Origin: Geodermatophilus saharensis
Lineage (GTDB): Bacteria; Actinomycetota; Actinomycetes; Mycobacteriales; Geodermatophilaceae
Assembly (NCBI RefSeq): GCF_900188205.1
Contig: NZ_FZOH01000006.1
Location: 124,001-188,000, forward strand
DNA: 64,000 nucleotides
Direction of reading: 5' to 3'
In this document: positions 36,303-45,825 of the stretch, in pieces
How the letters are laid out: every line of letters starts with the position of its first letter
Numbering within the stretch: position 1 is the first letter of the stretch
The notes under the pieces: model-generated
Told to the model about the DNA's origin: nothing
What the model saw: only the letters and a program-made list of their open reading frames with translations
Database searches by the model: none
Made by a program: the position numbers and the translations under genes

Positions 36303-37502
36303 CTAGCGGCGGACGCGCCTCAACAGGGACGGGAACACCCCGTCGGCCGCGGCGAGCTCGTCGTCGTCGGCGGCGGTCACCCCGCCGGCACCGGGCAGCG
36401 CCACGGTCTCGTAGACGGCGAGCACCCGGCGGGCCACGGCCTGCCAGTCGTAGCCGGCCGCCGCCTCCCGCCCGGCCGACGACAGCGCCGTGCGGCGGGC
36501 CGGGTCGGCGAGCAGGTCCGACAGCGCCCGGGCCAGCGCGCCGACGTCCCCGCGGCGGACCAGCACGCCGGCCGCGCCGTCCTCGAGGACCCGCGCGAAC
36601 GCGTCGAGGTCGCTGGCCACGATCGGCGCGCCGGCGGCCATCGCCTCGATGAGCACGACGCCGAAGCTCTCGCCGAGCAGGTTGGGCGCGCAGTAGACGT
36701 CGACCGAGCGCAGGAACGCACCCTTGTCGGCCTCGGACAGCTCACCGAGCAGCGCCACCGACGGGCGCAGGTCCTCCCCCACCGCGTCGCGCAGCGCGTC
36801 CGGGTCGCCGCGGCCGGCGATGAGCAGGCGGGCACCCGGGTGCTCGCGGACGACGGTGCGCATGGCCTCGAGCAGCACCGGCAGCCCCTTGCGCGGCTCG
36901 TCGTAGCGGCCGAGGAAGCCGATGGTGGGGCCGTCGACGCCGCGGGCGGTCCCGGGCAGCGTCGGCCCCTCGGCGAAGGCGGCCACGTGCACGCCGTTGG
37001 GGATGATCACCGCGTCGCCGCCGAGGTGCTCGACCTGCAGCCGGCGGGCGAAGTCGGAGACGGCGATCCGGCCGCTGATCCGCTCCAGCCACGGGCGCAC
37101 CACCGGGCCCCACGCGGCCAGCCACTTCGACCGCACGGTGGCGGCGTGGAAGGTGGCCACGATCGGCCCCTTGGCGATCATGCAGACCAGCAGGCCGATC
37201 GACGGCGGCGCGGGGTCGTGCACGTGGACGACGTCGAAGCGGCCGTCGCGCAGCCACCGGCGCACCCGGGACGCCGACACCGGGCCGAACTGCACGCTGG
37301 CCATCGAGCCGTTGTAGGGGATGGGCACGGTGCGCCCGGCGAAGGTGAGCCAGGGGTCGGTCAGCGACTCCTCCCGCTCGGCGGGCGTGAGCACCCCGAC
37401 GTGGTGGCCGAGCCCGAGCAGCGTCTCGGCGAGGTCGCGCACGTGGTACTGCACCCCGCCGGGCACGTCCCACTGGTAGGGACAGACCAGGCCGATGCGC
37501 AT
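36303..37502 (-). CDS. pimA: Phosphatidyl-myo-inositol mannosyltransferase PimA
   Basis: A 399-residue GT4 glycosyltransferase that adds the first mannose from GDP-mannose to phosphatidylinositol at the cytosolic face of the membrane. Seen: N-terminal RIGLVCPYQWDVPGGVQYHV, the conserved FHAATVRSKWL, the GT-B hinge and donor site IGFLGRYDEPRKGLPVLLEA, and the E-x7-E motif region ESFGVVLIEAMAAGAPIVAS. It overlaps the acyltransferase stop by 1 nt (TGATG) and belongs to the pgsA-acyltransferase-pimA series typical of PIM-producing actinobacteria. Confidence 0.93.
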   Translation of the reverse strand: MRIGLVCPYQWDVPGGVQYHVRDLAETLLGLGHHVGVLTPAEREESLTDPWLTFAGRTVPIPYNGSMASVQFGPVSASRVRRWLRDGRFDVVHVHDPAPPSIGLLVCMIAKGPIVATFHAATVRSKWLAAWGPVVRPWLERISGRIAVSDFARRLQVEHLGGDAVIIPNGVHVAAFAEGPTLPGTARGVDGPTIGFLGRYDEPRKGLPVLLEAMRTVVREHPGARLLIAGRGDPDALRDAVGEDLRPSVALLGELSEADKGAFLRSVDVYCAPNLLGESFGVVLIEAMAAGAPIVASDLDAFARVLEDGAAGVLVRRGDVGALARALSDLLADPARRTALSSAGREAAAGYDWQAVARRVLAVYETVALPGAGGVTAADDDELAAADGVFPSLLRRVRR

Positions 37503-38449
37503 CAGCCGCGCTCCGGCGCCGGCGGGTCGGGCGGCACGTCGGCCCAGATCCGCCCCAGCACGTGCCAGTCCTCGGGCTGCCGGGCGATGGTGTCGGTGAA
37601 GGCGTCGGCCACGCCCTGCATCGCCGTCGCCACCCGGTCGCGCAGCCGCACACCGCCGTCGAGGGGGACCTCCGGGCACACCGCGTGCACCCAGCCGAGC
37701 CCGCTGAACCGGGAGACCGCCGGGTGCAGGGCGGCCCCGGTGCGCGCGGCCAGCAGCGCAGGGCCCCCGGGCATCGTGGTCGGCCGGCCGAAGAACTCCA
37801 CCGGCACGCCCCCGGGGCCGAGGTCGCGGTCGACGAGCAGGCAGACCGAGCGGCCGCCGGCGAGCCACTCGCGCAGCACGTCGGAGCTCGGCCGGGGCCC
37901 GCCGGTGAGCGGTACGACGCGGAAGCCGAGGGTCTCGCGGTAGGCGAGGAATCGCTCGTAGAGCGACTCGGGGCGCAGCCGCTCGGCGACGGTCATGAAG
38001 GGCCCGCCGAGCCAGTCGACGAACCACACGCCGGCGGCGTCCCAGTTGCCGCTGTGCGGCAGCGCGAGGACCACCGGGCGGCCCTGCGCCCGCGCCCGCT
38101 CGAGGTGCTCCTGCCCCTCCATGACGGTGTCGCGCAGCACGCGGGCGGGATCGAGCCGCGGCAGGCGGAAGGCCTCCTGCCAGTAGCGCGCGTAGGAGCG
38201 CAGCGCGCGGCCGGTGAGCTCGTCGAGCGCCTCCTCGTCGAGCTCGCCGCCGGTGGCGACCCGCAGGTTGGCCCGCAGCTGCCGGGTGCCCCGGCCCTCG
38301 CGCCGGGCGGCGACGCGGGCACCGGCGTCGAACGCGCCGCGGGCCACCGGCTCGGGCAGCCACTGCACCGCGCGCCAGCCGGCCGCGTAGCCGAGGTCGG
38401 TGACGCGGGCACCGACCCGGGACGCGACGGAGCCACGGCGCCCGCTCAC
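37502..38449 (-). CDS. patA: Phosphatidylinositol mannoside acyltransferase (PatA-like)
   Basis: A 315-residue LpxL/HtrB-family acyltransferase that acylates the mannose of phosphatidylinositol mannosides. The H-x4-D catalytic motif is visible in LPHSGNWDAAGVW, and GPGGVPVEFFGRPTTMPGG is the second conserved block. GTG start overlaps the pgsA stop (GTGA). Its position between pgsA and pimA matches the mycobacterial arrangement where PatA is encoded. Confidence 0.88.
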   Translation of the reverse strand: MSGRRGSVASRVGARVTDLGYAAGWRAVQWLPEPVARGAFDAGARVAARREGRGTRQLRANLRVATGGELDEEALDELTGRALRSYARYWQEAFRLPRLDPARVLRDTVMEGQEHLERARAQGRPVVLALPHSGNWDAAGVWFVDWLGGPFMTVAERLRPESLYERFLAYRETLGFRVVPLTGGPRPSSDVLREWLAGGRSVCLLVDRDLGPGGVPVEFFGRPTTMPGGPALLAARTGAALHPAVSRFSGLGWVHAVCPEVPLDGGVRLRDRVATAMQGVADAFTDTIARQPEDWHVLGRIWADVPPDPPAPERG

Positions 38450-39072
38450 GGAGCCGGCGCCGGCAGGGCCTGCCCGCGCGCCCCCCGGTGGACGGCGACC
38501 ACCCGCTGCCCCACCGTGATCGCGCCCCCGGCGACCAGCAGCCACAGCCCGACGTCGACGGCGTACGGGATGCCGAGCCCGGTCAGGCCGGTGCCGGCGA
38601 GGGCCAGGATCAGCCGCTCGGTGCGCTCGACCAGCCCGACGTCGCAGGGGATGCCCACGCCCTCGGCGCGCGCCTTGATGTAGCTGGTCAGCACGCCCAG
38701 GACCAGGCCGACGAGGGCCAGCAGCGCCAACAGGCGGTCCTCGCCCGCGCCGGTGAACCACCAGACCAGCGCCCCGAAGACGGCGGCGTCGACAGCGCGG
38801 TCGCAGGTGGAGTCCAGCACCGCGCCGAACGCCGACCCGCCGCCCCGGGCGCGGGCGAGGGCGCCGTCGAGCATGTCGAGCAGCACGAACAGCGTGACGG
38901 TGAACGCGCCCCAGAACAGCACGCCGTCCGCGATGAGCAGCACCGCGGCGGCGATCGCACCCAGCGTCCCGGTGACGGTGACCGCGTCCGGGGTCACCCC
39001 GGCGCGGGCCAGCCGGGCCACCACCGGCGCCCAGAACCGGCCGACCACCGCGCGCGCCCCCTGGCCGAGCAC
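38446..39072 (-). CDS. pgsA: Phosphatidylinositol phosphate synthase
   Basis: A 208-residue CDP-alcohol phosphatidyltransferase with six membrane segments and the full family motif D-x2-DG-x2-AR-x8-G-x3-D-x3-D in DMLDGALARARGGG and GAVLDSTCDRAVD. In actinobacteria with this gene order the enzyme makes phosphatidylinositol phosphate from CDP-diacylglycerol and inositol phosphate, feeding PimA. GTG start. HIT-family gene ends just upstream. Confidence 0.92.
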   Translation of the reverse strand: MLGQGARAVVGRFWAPVVARLARAGVTPDAVTVTGTLGAIAAAVLLIADGVLFWGAFTVTLFVLLDMLDGALARARGGGSAFGAVLDSTCDRAVDAAVFGALVWWFTGAGEDRLLALLALVGLVLGVLTSYIKARAEGVGIPCDVGLVERTERLILALAGTGLTGLGIPYAVDVGLWLLVAGGAITVGQRVVAVHRGARGQALPAPAP

Positions 39073-39073
39073 G

Positions 39074-39652
39074 TCAGCTCCCCGGGACCGGCGCGGTCGC
39101 GCCCGGCCAGTGCTCGGCGAGCAGCGCCCGGGTCTCGGCGAGCACCTGCGGCAGCACCCGGGTCAGGCCGATCACCGGCATGAAGTTGGTGTCCCCGCCC
39201 CAGCGGGGCACCGCGTGCTGGTGCAGGTGGTCGGCGATGCCGGCGCCGGCCACCGAGCCCTGGTTCATGCCGATGTTGAACCCGTGGGCGCCGGTCACCC
39301 GCCGCACCACGCGCATCGCCGTCTGCGTGAACGCGCCGAACTCGGCGACCTCGGCGTCGGTGAGGTCGGTGTAGTCGGGCACGTGCCGGTACGGGACCAC
39401 CATCAGGTGCCCGGCGTTGTACGGGTACAGGTTGAGCACGGCGAAGACCGTGGTGCCGCGCGCCACCACCAGCCCCTCCTCGTCCGGCATGGCCGGGATG
39501 AGGCAGAACGGGCAGTCGTGTTCCCCGGTGGGCTTGCCCGAGCCGCGGATGTAGGCCATCCGGTAGGGCGTCCACAGGTGCTCGAAGACGGTGGCCGGGC
39601 CGCCGTCGTCGCTGGAGACCGGGACGGAGAACCCGTCCGGGCCGGTGGTCAC
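39074..39652 (-). CDS. HIT-family hydrolase/AP4A phosphorylase-like protein
   Basis: A 192-residue HIT protein. The histidine triad is present in [12 protein letters not shown] Cys pair in [10 protein letters not shown] near residue 50 may bind zinc, as in the actinobacterial AP4A phosphorylase group. Such proteins cleave dinucleoside polyphosphates or nucleoside phosphoramidates. GTG start overlaps the thrS stop (GTGA), and it is followed by pgsA, the same order as in mycobacteria (thrS-HIT-pgsA). Confidence 0.88.
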   Translation of the reverse strand: MTTGPDGFSVPVSSDDGGPATVFEHLWTPYRMAYIRGSGKPTGEHDCPFCLIPAMPDEEGLVVARGTTVFAVLNLYPYNAGHLMVVPYRHVPDYTDLTDAEVAEFGAFTQTAMRVVRRVTGAHGFNIGMNQGSVAGAGIADHLHQHAVPRWGGDTNFMPVIGLTRVLPQVLAETRALLAEHWPGATAPVPGS

Positions 39653-41667
39653 GGGCTCTCCAGCGGCGCGTCCGCGGTCGGGTCGACGTTGTGCCGCCCG
39701 GCCACCCAGGCGACGATCGCGTCGACGGCGTCGTCGACGGGCACGCCGTTGCGCTGGCTGCCGTCGCGGTAGCGGAAGGACACCGCCCCGGCCTCGGCGT
39801 CGGTGGCCCCGGCGATGAGCACGAAGGGCACCTTCTGCTTGCTGGCGTTGCGGATCTTCTTCTGCATGCGGTCGTCGGAGTCGTCGACGTCGACGCGGAT
39901 GCCGCGCGCCCGCAGCCGCAGCGCGACGTCGGCGAGGTAGCCGACCTGGTCGTCGGTGACCGGGATGCCGACCACCTGCACCGGCGCGAGCCACGCGGGG
40001 AAGGCGCCGGCGTAGTGCTCGGTGAGGATGCCGAAGAACCGCTCGATGGAGCCGAACAGCGCGCGGTGCAGCATGACCGGCCGCTTGCGGGTGCCGTCGG
40101 CGGCGGTGTACTCCAGCGCGAACCGCTCGGGGAAGTTGAAGTCGACCTGCAGGGTCGACATCTGCCACGAGCGGCCGATGGCGTCGCGGGCCTGCACGGA
40201 GATCTTCGGCCCGTAGAACGCCGCGCCGCCCGGGTCGGGCACCAGCTCCAGCCCCGAGGCGTCGGCGGCCGCCTGCAGCGCCGCGGTCGCCTCCTCCCAC
40301 TGGGCGTCCTCGCCGATGAACTTCGGCGAGTCGTCGCGGGTGGACAGCTCCAGGTAGAAGTCGTCGAGGCCGTAGTCGCGCAGCAGGCCCAGGACGAAGT
40401 CGAGGACCCCGCGGATCTCGGCGGCCATGTCCTCGCGGGTGGTGAAGATGTGCGAGTCGTCCATCGTCAGGCCGCGCACCCGGGTCAGCCCGTGCACCAC
40501 CCCGGACTTCTCGTAGCGGTACACCGTGCCGAACTCGAACAGCCGCAGCGGCAGCTCGCGGTAGGACCGCCCGCGGCTGCGGTACACGAGGATGTGCATC
40601 GGGCAGTTCATCGGCTTGAGGTAGTAGTTCGCGCCCTCGAACTCCATGGGCGGGAACATGGTGTCCGCGTAGTACGGCAGGTGCCCGCTGGTGAGGAACA
40701 GGTCCTCCTTGGTGATGTGCGGGGTGTTGACGAAGGAGTAGCCGCCCTCCTCGTGCCGCCGGCGGCTGTAGTCCTCGAGCTCGCGGCGGACGATCCCGCC
40801 CTTGGGGTGGAAGACCGCCAGCCCCGAGCCGATCTCGTCGGGGAAGCTGAACAGGTCCAGCTCGGCGCCCAGGCGCCGGTGGTCGCGGCGCTCGGCCTCG
40901 GCCAGGTGCTCCAGGTACCCCTTGTGCGCCTCGCGGCTCTCCCACGCGGTGCCGTACACCCGCTGCAGCTGCGGGTTCTTCTCGTCGCCGCGCCAGTAGG
41001 CGGCCGCCGAGCGGGTGAGGCTGAAGGCCGGGATGCCGTTGGTGCGGGGCAGGTGCGGGCCGCGGCACAGGTCGGTCCACACCCGCTCGCCGGTGCGCGC
41101 GTCGAGGTTGTCGTACATGGTCAGCTGCCCGCTGCCGACCTCGACGTCGGCGCCGTCGGCGGCCCCGCCCTTGAGGTCGACGAGCTCGAGCTTGTACGGC
41201 TCGTGCGCGAGCTCGGCGCGGGCCTCGTCCTCGGTGACCTCCCGGCGGCTGAACCGCTGCCCGGCCTTCACGATCTGCTGCATGCGCTTCTCCAGCGCCT
41301 GCAGGTCCTCCGGGGTGAAGGGCCGCTCGGGGTCGAAGTCGTAGTAGAAGCCGTTCTCCACCGGCGGCCCGATGCCCAGGCGGGTGCCCGGGAAGAGGTC
41401 CTGGACGGCCTGGGCGAGCACGTGCGCGGTGGAGTGGCGGATCACCGCGCGGCCCTCGGGGCTGGCGGCGACGACCGGCTCCACCTCGGCGTCGGCACCG
41501 GGGACCCAGGACAGGTCGCGCAGGTCGCCGGTGGCCAGGTCGCGGACGACGACGGCGCCGTCGGGGCCCTTGAGCGCGACCCCGGCGTCCTTGAGCGCCT
41601 GCTCGGCCGTGGTCCCGGCCGGCACCCGGATCGGGGTGGTGACGGCGGGGGGTGGCGCGGCGGACAC
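39649..41667 (-). CDS. thrS: Threonine-tRNA ligase
   Basis: A 672-residue class II synthetase: N-terminal TGS domain, second additional (editing) domain with [12 protein letters not shown], catalytic core with [20 protein letters not shown], zinc-binding Cys in MNCPMHI, and a C-terminal anticodon domain ending in the [15 protein letters not shown] region. GTG start at 41667 with AGGAGA 6 nt upstream is preferred over the far longer open frame. It begins the seven-gene block that continues to the DUF418-like gene. Confidence 0.95.
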   Translation of the reverse strand: MSAAPPPAVTTPIRVPAGTTAEQALKDAGVALKGPDGAVVVRDLATGDLRDLSWVPGADAEVEPVVAASPEGRAVIRHSTAHVLAQAVQDLFPGTRLGIGPPVENGFYYDFDPERPFTPEDLQALEKRMQQIVKAGQRFSRREVTEDEARAELAHEPYKLELVDLKGGAADGADVEVGSGQLTMYDNLDARTGERVWTDLCRGPHLPRTNGIPAFSLTRSAAAYWRGDEKNPQLQRVYGTAWESREAHKGYLEHLAEAERRDHRRLGAELDLFSFPDEIGSGLAVFHPKGGIVRRELEDYSRRRHEEGGYSFVNTPHITKEDLFLTSGHLPYYADTMFPPMEFEGANYYLKPMNCPMHILVYRSRGRSYRELPLRLFEFGTVYRYEKSGVVHGLTRVRGLTMDDSHIFTTREDMAAEIRGVLDFVLGLLRDYGLDDFYLELSTRDDSPKFIGEDAQWEEATAALQAAADASGLELVPDPGGAAFYGPKISVQARDAIGRSWQMSTLQVDFNFPERFALEYTAADGTRKRPVMLHRALFGSIERFFGILTEHYAGAFPAWLAPVQVVGIPVTDDQVGYLADVALRLRARGIRVDVDDSDDRMQKKIRNASKQKVPFVLIAGATDAEAGAVSFRYRDGSQRNGVPVDDAVDAIVAWVAGRHNVDPTADAPLESP

Positions 41668-41752
41668 GGGATCTCCTGGGGGTCGCTGGGCGGTTCGCGC
41701 GGCGTCCGCGCGGCGGGCGTCGCGCAGGCCAGCGTATCGACCGCCGGGGCGC

Positions 41753-42319
41753 TCACCGGGCCGACTCGGCTCCTCCGCCGACCGGCTGCACGGGATCACC
41801 GACCGCGACCGTCCCCGGCTGCGCCACCTCGGCGTAGACACCCAGGCAGTGCTTCGGCAGCCGGGTGACCTCCAGCACGACCGACCCCAGCCGCAGCCGC
41901 CGGCCCACCCAGGTCCGCTCGTCGTCGCCGGCGGGCAGGTCGAGCACGAGGTTGGCCCGCGGGTCCTCGGCGCCGCAGCCGGCCGGGACGACACCCGCGG
42001 CCGCGCGCTCCAGCGCCTGCCGGGAGACCAGGTGCACCGCCGCGGCGCCGTCGGGCCGGCCGGTCAGCGGCCGGATCCGCACCGGCCGCCCCAGCGCCGC
42101 GGAGACGGCGGCGGCGTCGAGGTCGGGGGAACCGGTCGGGACGACGCCGGCGAGCTCCGGGGCGTCCTTGCCGCGCAGCACCCGCCCGTCGGCCTCGGCG
42201 ACGGCGCAGGCGCGGTCACCGGCCAGGCCGGCGGGGCCGACGTCGGCCCGCTGCAGCGGCGTCCCCGCGCAGCCGCGCACCGGGTAGACCGAGACGGCCA
42301 CGACCGTTCCCGCGCTCAC
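41753..42319 (-). CDS. MOSC domain-containing protein
   Basis: A 188-residue MOSC protein, related to the C-terminal domain of molybdenum cofactor sulfurase. Visible are the N-terminal beta-barrel piece [15 protein letters not shown] and the MOSC core with RPNLVL-like RANLVLDLP and the conserved Cys in [12 protein letters not shown]. Proteins of this type bind molybdenum cofactor or act in detoxification with an electron partner. GTG 42319 was chosen; GTG 42328 is equally possible. Substrate unknown. Confidence 0.78.
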   Translation of the reverse strand: MSAGTVVAVSVYPVRGCAGTPLQRADVGPAGLAGDRACAVAEADGRVLRGKDAPELAGVVPTGSPDLDAAAVSAALGRPVRIRPLTGRPDGAAAVHLVSRQALERAAAGVVPAGCGAEDPRANLVLDLPAGDDERTWVGRRLRLGSVVLEVTRLPKHCLGVYAEVAQPGTVAVGDPVQPVGGGAESAR

Positions 42320-42329
42320 GCGGGCCACG

Positions 42330-42728
42330 CTACGCAGGCCGGGCGGCGGGGGTGCCCCGGCGGCGCAGCCTCCGCAGCTGCGCGTCGAGGTAGGGCCGGG
42401 CGCGGCGCTGGCCGCCGCGGTCGGCGATCGCCGCGGCCAGGTCGGCCAGCACCCGGGCCAGCCGGGCCTCGTCGGCGGGCCAGCCGCGGCGCAGGCACTC
42501 CTCCAGCCACTCGACCGGCGCGGTGTGCCCCCGCTCGCCGTTGCACCGGCGGCAGGCGGCGACCTCGTTCTCCAGCCACGACGGGCCGCCCTTGACCCGC
42601 GGTACGACGTGCTCGGTGGTCGCGGTGACCTGCCCGGTCAGCGCGCGGCCGCACCAGATGCACGTGGAGCCGTCCCGTTCCACGGCCGCGTCCAGGCGGG
42701 CGGCCCTGTCCAGTGCCATCCCCTCCAT
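42330..42728 (-). CDS. HNH endonuclease-domain protein
   Basis: A 132-residue protein carrying an HNH/zinc-ribbon fold: CIWCGRAL, then TEHVVPRVKGG, then NEVAACRRCNGERG gives C-x2-C ... H ... N ... C-x2-C. Such domains cut DNA nonspecifically or at target sites, often in mobile or repair contexts; no partner gene is nearby. A ribosome binding site is weak at the ATG at 42728 and at the nearby ATG at 42719. It converges with nothing and starts within 170 bp of the divergent RibD-like gene. Confidence 0.8.
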   Translation of the reverse strand: MEGMALDRAARLDAAVERDGSTCIWCGRALTGQVTATTEHVVPRVKGGPSWLENEVAACRRCNGERGHTAPVEWLEECLRRGWPADEARLARVLADLAAAIADRGGQRRARPYLDAQLRRLRRRGTPAARPA

Positions 42729-42894
42729 GGTCCGCCCACCCGCGCCTGGCGGCGCGGCCCCGGGCTGCCGCCGCTGTGACGTCGGTGACACGGCGCGTCC
42801 GGTGCCGATGAGTTCCGCCGTCGGCCAGGGTCTCCCCGACGACACCGACCGACCCGGACGGGCCGACCGCCGGACCAGCAGTGAGGAGCACGAC

Positions 42895-43437
42895 ATGGGC
42901 GTCATCAGGGTGCACGAGTTCACCACCGTCGACGGGGTGGTCGACGCCCCGATGTGGACGGTGGACTACGGCTTCCCCGACGACCTCGCCGCCTCGATCG
43001 GCGCGATCACCGCGCCCGCGGGCGGCATCCTGCTCGGCCGGACCACCTTCGAGATGTTCGCCCCCGCCTGGTCCACCCGGACCGCCGAGGAGGACGAGGG
43101 CGCGCCGTTCTTCAACGACACGACCAAGTACGTCGTCTCCTCGACGCTGACCGACGCCGAGTCGGTGTGGCGCAACTCGACGTCGGTCGGCGGCTACGAC
43201 CCCGCGCGGATCCGCGAGCTGAAGGCCGACCGCGACCTCTACGTCAGCGGCAGCGCCACGCTGGTGCGGGCGCTGGTCGCCGACGGCCTGGCCGACGAGC
43301 TGCACCTCTACGTCTACCCCGTCGCCGTCGGGCAGGGCATCCGGCTGTTCCCCGAGGGCACCGCGCAGAAGCTGGCGCTGCTGGACGTGGAGAAGCTCAG
43401 CAACGGGGTGGCGCACCTGACCTACGGTCCCGCCTGA
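42895..43437 (+). CDS. Dihydrofolate reductase-like (RibD C-terminal) protein
   Basis: A 180-residue protein of the RibD_C/DHFR-like group. It has the NADPH-binding pattern of the fold (VHEFTTVDGVVDAPMW, GGILLGRTTFEMF, YVSGSATLVRALVADGLADE) and YPVAVGQGIRLFPEG. These are small NADPH-dependent reductases of unknown physiological substrate, common in actinobacteria. ATG 42895 follows GGAGCACGAC. It is followed by a strong hairpin. Confidence 0.82.
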   Translation: MGVIRVHEFTTVDGVVDAPMWTVDYGFPDDLAASIGAITAPAGGILLGRTTFEMFAPAWSTRTAEEDEGAPFFNDTTKYVVSSTLTDAESVWRNSTSVGGYDPARIRELKADRDLYVSGSATLVRALVADGLADELHLYVYPVAVGQGIRLFPEGTAQKLALLDVEKLSNGVAHLTYGPA

Positions 43438-43458
43438 CCGACCCGCCCGAGCGACGAC

Positions 43459-43492
43459 GAGAGGGCCGGTCCCGTACGGGACCGGCCCTCTC
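43459..43492. terminator. Hairpin after the RibD-like gene
   Basis: Perfect 16-bp arms 43459-43474 and 43477-43492 with a 2-nt loop, between the RibD-like stop and the convergent tRNA-Val. Probably terminates both. Confidence 0.75.
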
Positions 43493-43499
43493 GTGCGCG

Positions 43500-43571
43500 T
43501 GGGCGATACTGGGTTCGAACCAGTGACCTCTTCGGTGTGAACGAAGCGCTCTACCACTGAGCCAATCGCCC
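43500..43571 (-). tRNA. tRNA-Val (anticodon CAC)
   Basis: Minus-strand cloverleaf: acceptor GGGCGAT/ATCGCCC, D arm GCTCAGTGGTAGAGC, anticodon loop TTCACAC with CAC, T arm GTTCGAAC. The discriminator is A and no 3' CCA is encoded. Acceptor and T arms match the tRNA-Val(GAC) gene at 46576, showing common descent. Confidence 0.95.
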
Positions 43572-43597
43572 GCTGCGCCGTCCATGATGCCAGACGC

Positions 43598-44071
43598 TCA
43601 GCGCCACAGGGGCACCCACCCCGGCACCCAGTCGGGCACGCCGGTCAGGTGCAGGACGACCACCAGGGCGCCGTAGACGAACGCCGCCGTCAGCGCGCCG
43701 ATGCCCAGCCGCACCCAGATCGGCTGCCGGCCCAGCCAGTCGGTCCAGGCCCGGACGTTGCGCCGGGTGAAGTCGAGCAGCCGCTCGGCCCACCGGAACT
43801 CGGTGGCGAGGACGACGAGGCCGGCGATGACGGTCAGCCAGCCGGGGCCGGGCAGCGGGATGGTGGCCAGGCCCACCGCGACGACCAGGCCGCCGACGAT
43901 CCCGACGACGACGCGGTAGGCGGAGTCGATCGAGCGGCGTGCGGCCACGCGCCGGCGCCAGCGGGTCCCGGCGACGCGCTCGCGCAGGCTGTGGTGCCCG
44001 TCCTGCGCGGCGTGCTCCCGCCGCCGCCCCTCGCCCTGCCGCGCCGCCTCCTCCTGCGGGAGGGGCGGCAC
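43598..44071 (-). CDS. Small membrane protein with PGPGW motif (TIGR02611-like)
   Basis: A 157-residue protein with a charged N-terminus, two or three transmembrane segments and the PGPGW signature (LPGPGWLTVIAGLVVL) followed by a third helix. This matches an actinobacterial family with no assigned function. GTG 44071 with AGGA 5 nt upstream is preferred, because the further upstream frame has only CTG. It begins 14 nt after the anti-sigma factor stop on the same strand, so it is the third gene of the sigma operon. Confidence 0.75.
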   Translation of the reverse strand: MPPLPQEEAARQGEGRRREHAAQDGHHSLRERVAGTRWRRRVAARRSIDSAYRVVVGIVGGLVVAVGLATIPLPGPGWLTVIAGLVVLATEFRWAERLLDFTRRNVRAWTDWLGRQPIWVRLGIGALTAAFVYGALVVVLHLTGVPDWVPGWVPLWR

Positions 44072-44085
44072 GGTGTCCTGTCCGC

Positions 44086-45039
44086 TCAGCTGGTCACCTG
44101 CCCGTCCGCCACCACCTCCGACGGTTCCGCCGGAGCCTGCCGACCGGGCTCGATGCTGATCGCGTACGCGTCGTACGCGTCGCTGCCGGTCGGGGCGGAC
44201 TCTACGGTCCGGAGGTCGGTCTGCGGGGAGATCACGTCGAAGGTGCCCAACGCCACCGGGCCGTCCCCGGCGATCCCCCACACGACGTAGGTGCTGTCGC
44301 TGCTGTCGTTCACCCGCAGCCCGTCGGTGACCACCTGCACCCGGCCGTCGCGGGCGACCACCGTGGCGAGCACGTCCTGCCCCTCGGTGTCGACCACCGG
44401 CGCGATGGCCGCCCGGCCCGGCTCCAGCAGCGCGTCGATCACCTCCGCCTGCCGGGTGGCGACCGCCTGCGCGTCGTCACGCGCCGACCCGAGGACGACG
44501 GTCCAGGTGCCCAGCGCCAGGATCGCGGCCACCGCGGCCGCGACCAGGGCGTTGGGCAGCACCCGCCGCCACACCGACCGGGGGTCGGCACCCGGGCCGG
44601 GGACCGGGGACGTGTAGTCGGGGAACCCGGTGGCCCGCCGGCCGGCCGCCGTGGACCCGGCCGCCGTGGACCCGGCCGCCGTCGGCCCGGCGCCGGGGAC
44701 GTCGGTGCGCCGCCTGCCGCCCGGGGGTGCGGGGGGCACGGGCGGGAGGGCCGGCGGGGCCGGTGGGGCCGGCTCCGCGCCGGCCGGGGGCGGCAGCTGC
44801 TCGGTGCGCTCGACGGCGTCCCGCAGCCGCTCGCGCAGCCGCTCGGAGGGTTCGGCGGCCGGCAGGTCACCGGCCAGCGCGGACATCACCTCGGCGGTCT
44901 CGGCGACCGTGCGCGCGCACCGGGGGCAGGTGGCCAGGTGGGCCCCGAAGACCGCCTCGTCCTCGGGCTCGAGCGCGTGCAGCGCCCAGCCGACGGCGAG
45001 CTCGTCGAAGGTCTGGTGGTCGTCGTGCCGCGCGCTCAC
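44086..45039 (-). CDS. Zinc-binding anti-sigma factor (RskA-like)
   Basis: A 317-residue single-pass membrane protein. The cytosolic part carries the zinc-anti-sigma signature H-x3-C-x2-C in AHLATCPRC. A Pro/Ala linker follows, with three Thr-Ala-Ala-Gly-Ser repeats, then one transmembrane helix (about 165-190) and an external RskA-like domain ending in the YVVWGIAGDGPVALGTFDV region. It should bind and inhibit the sigma factor encoded just upstream. GTG start overlaps the sigma stop (GTGA). Confidence 0.88.
   Translation of the reverse strand: MSARHDDHQTFDELAVGWALHALEPEDEAVFGAHLATCPRCARTVAETAEVMSALAGDLPAAEPSERLRERLRDAVERTEQLPPPAGAEPAPPAPPALPPVPPAPPGGRRRTDVPGAGPTAAGSTAAGSTAAGRRATGFPDYTSPVPGPGADPRSVWRRVLPNALVAAAVAAILALGTWTVVLGSARDDAQAVATRQAEVIDALLEPGRAAIAPVVDTEGQDVLATVVARDGRVQVVTDGLRVNDSSDSTYVVWGIAGDGPVALGTFDVISPQTDLRTVESAPTGSDAYDAYAISIEPGRQAPAEPSEVVADGQVTS
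44645..44690 (-). repeat. 15-bp tandem repeat in the anti-sigma linker
   Basis: About three copies of GCCGTGGACCCGGCC encode Thr-Ala-Ala-Gly-Ser in the linker between the zinc domain and membrane helix. Confidence 0.8.
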
Positions 45040-45686
45040 CGCGCACCCCCGTCGACCGCTGCGGAGTCGCTGAGCGCGCCCCCGGCCGTGGCACCGGCCA
45101 CCGCGCCCAGCTCCTCCTTCAGCCGGCGCATGCCGGCGAGCATGCGGGTCTTGACCGTGCCCAGCGGCGCGCGGGTCAGTGCCGCCACCTCCCGCTGGGT
45201 GTAGCCGCCGTAGTAGGCCAGCGTCAGCGCCTCGCGCTGGGCGTCGGGCAGGGTGCCCAGGGCCAGCCGCACCCGCTCGGACACCACCCGGGTCCAGGCC
45301 TCGTCCTCGACGTCGTGGGCGCTGGTCGGCGCGCGCAGCGCCAGGTCGTCCTCGGCTCGGGACTGCCGGCGCCGGTGGGCCTCCTCGCGGCGGACGGCGT
45401 CGACCGCCTTGTGGTGCACCATCGCCATCAGCCAGGAGGAGAAGCTGCCGCGGGCCCCGTCGTACGCGTGCGGGTCGCGCCACACGCTCAGGAACACGTC
45501 CTGGACGACGTCCTCGGCGAGCGTGTCGTCGGCCAGGATCCGCCGGGCGAGGGCGAAGGCCGGCCGGCGGAACCGGTCGTAGAGGTCGTCGACGGCACCG
45601 CGGTCCCCCGCGCGCACCCGCAGCACGAGGTCGGCATCACCGGGATCGCCCTCCGGTCGTCGTGCCGGACGCGTCACGGACCCCAT
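45036..45686 (-). CDS. ECF-type RNA polymerase sigma factor
   Basis: A 216-residue group 4 sigma factor. Region 2 shows LYDRFRRPAFALARRI and EDVVQDVFLSVWR; region 4 shows LPDAQREALTLAYYGGYTQ and the HTH REVAALTRAPLGTVKTRM. Together with the downstream membrane anti-sigma factor it forms a SigK/RskA-like module that responds to an external signal. Start at ATG 45686; GTG at 45692 is also possible and neither has a strong ribosome binding site. Confidence 0.9.
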   Translation of the reverse strand: MGSVTRPARRPEGDPGDADLVLRVRAGDRGAVDDLYDRFRRPAFALARRILADDTLAEDVVQDVFLSVWRDPHAYDGARGSFSSWLMAMVHHKAVDAVRREEAHRRRQSRAEDDLALRAPTSAHDVEDEAWTRVVSERVRLALGTLPDAQREALTLAYYGGYTQREVAALTRAPLGTVKTRMLAGMRRLKEELGAVAGATAGGALSDSAAVDGGAR

Positions 45687-45692
45687 CGTCAC

Positions 45693-45825
45693 ACGACGGG
45701 TTCGACAGGCACACTCATCCCGGTTCACCACGCCACGGGACGGGTACCGACAGGAGACCCGGACGGATGACACGCCCGGGCGTCGGGACGCGCACCGTCC
45801 TGTCGTACCGGTCGTTGGAGAGGTC
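45693..45825. promoter_or_regulatory. Divergent promoter region with dyad between sigma factor and SsgA-family gene
   Basis: CGACAGGA (45748-45755) and TCCTGTCG (45798-45805) are inverted copies that extend to GGTACCGACAGGA and TCCTGTCGTACC with one extra base. The dyad lies between two divergent genes and could be an operator or the core of ECF-type promoters controlling both. No clear -10 was recognised. Confidence 0.35.

Noticed and set aside
44097-45204. Long plus-strand frames opposite the sigma/anti-sigma genes
   Set aside because: Arg/Gly/Pro-rich shadow of genes with clear motifs on the other strand.
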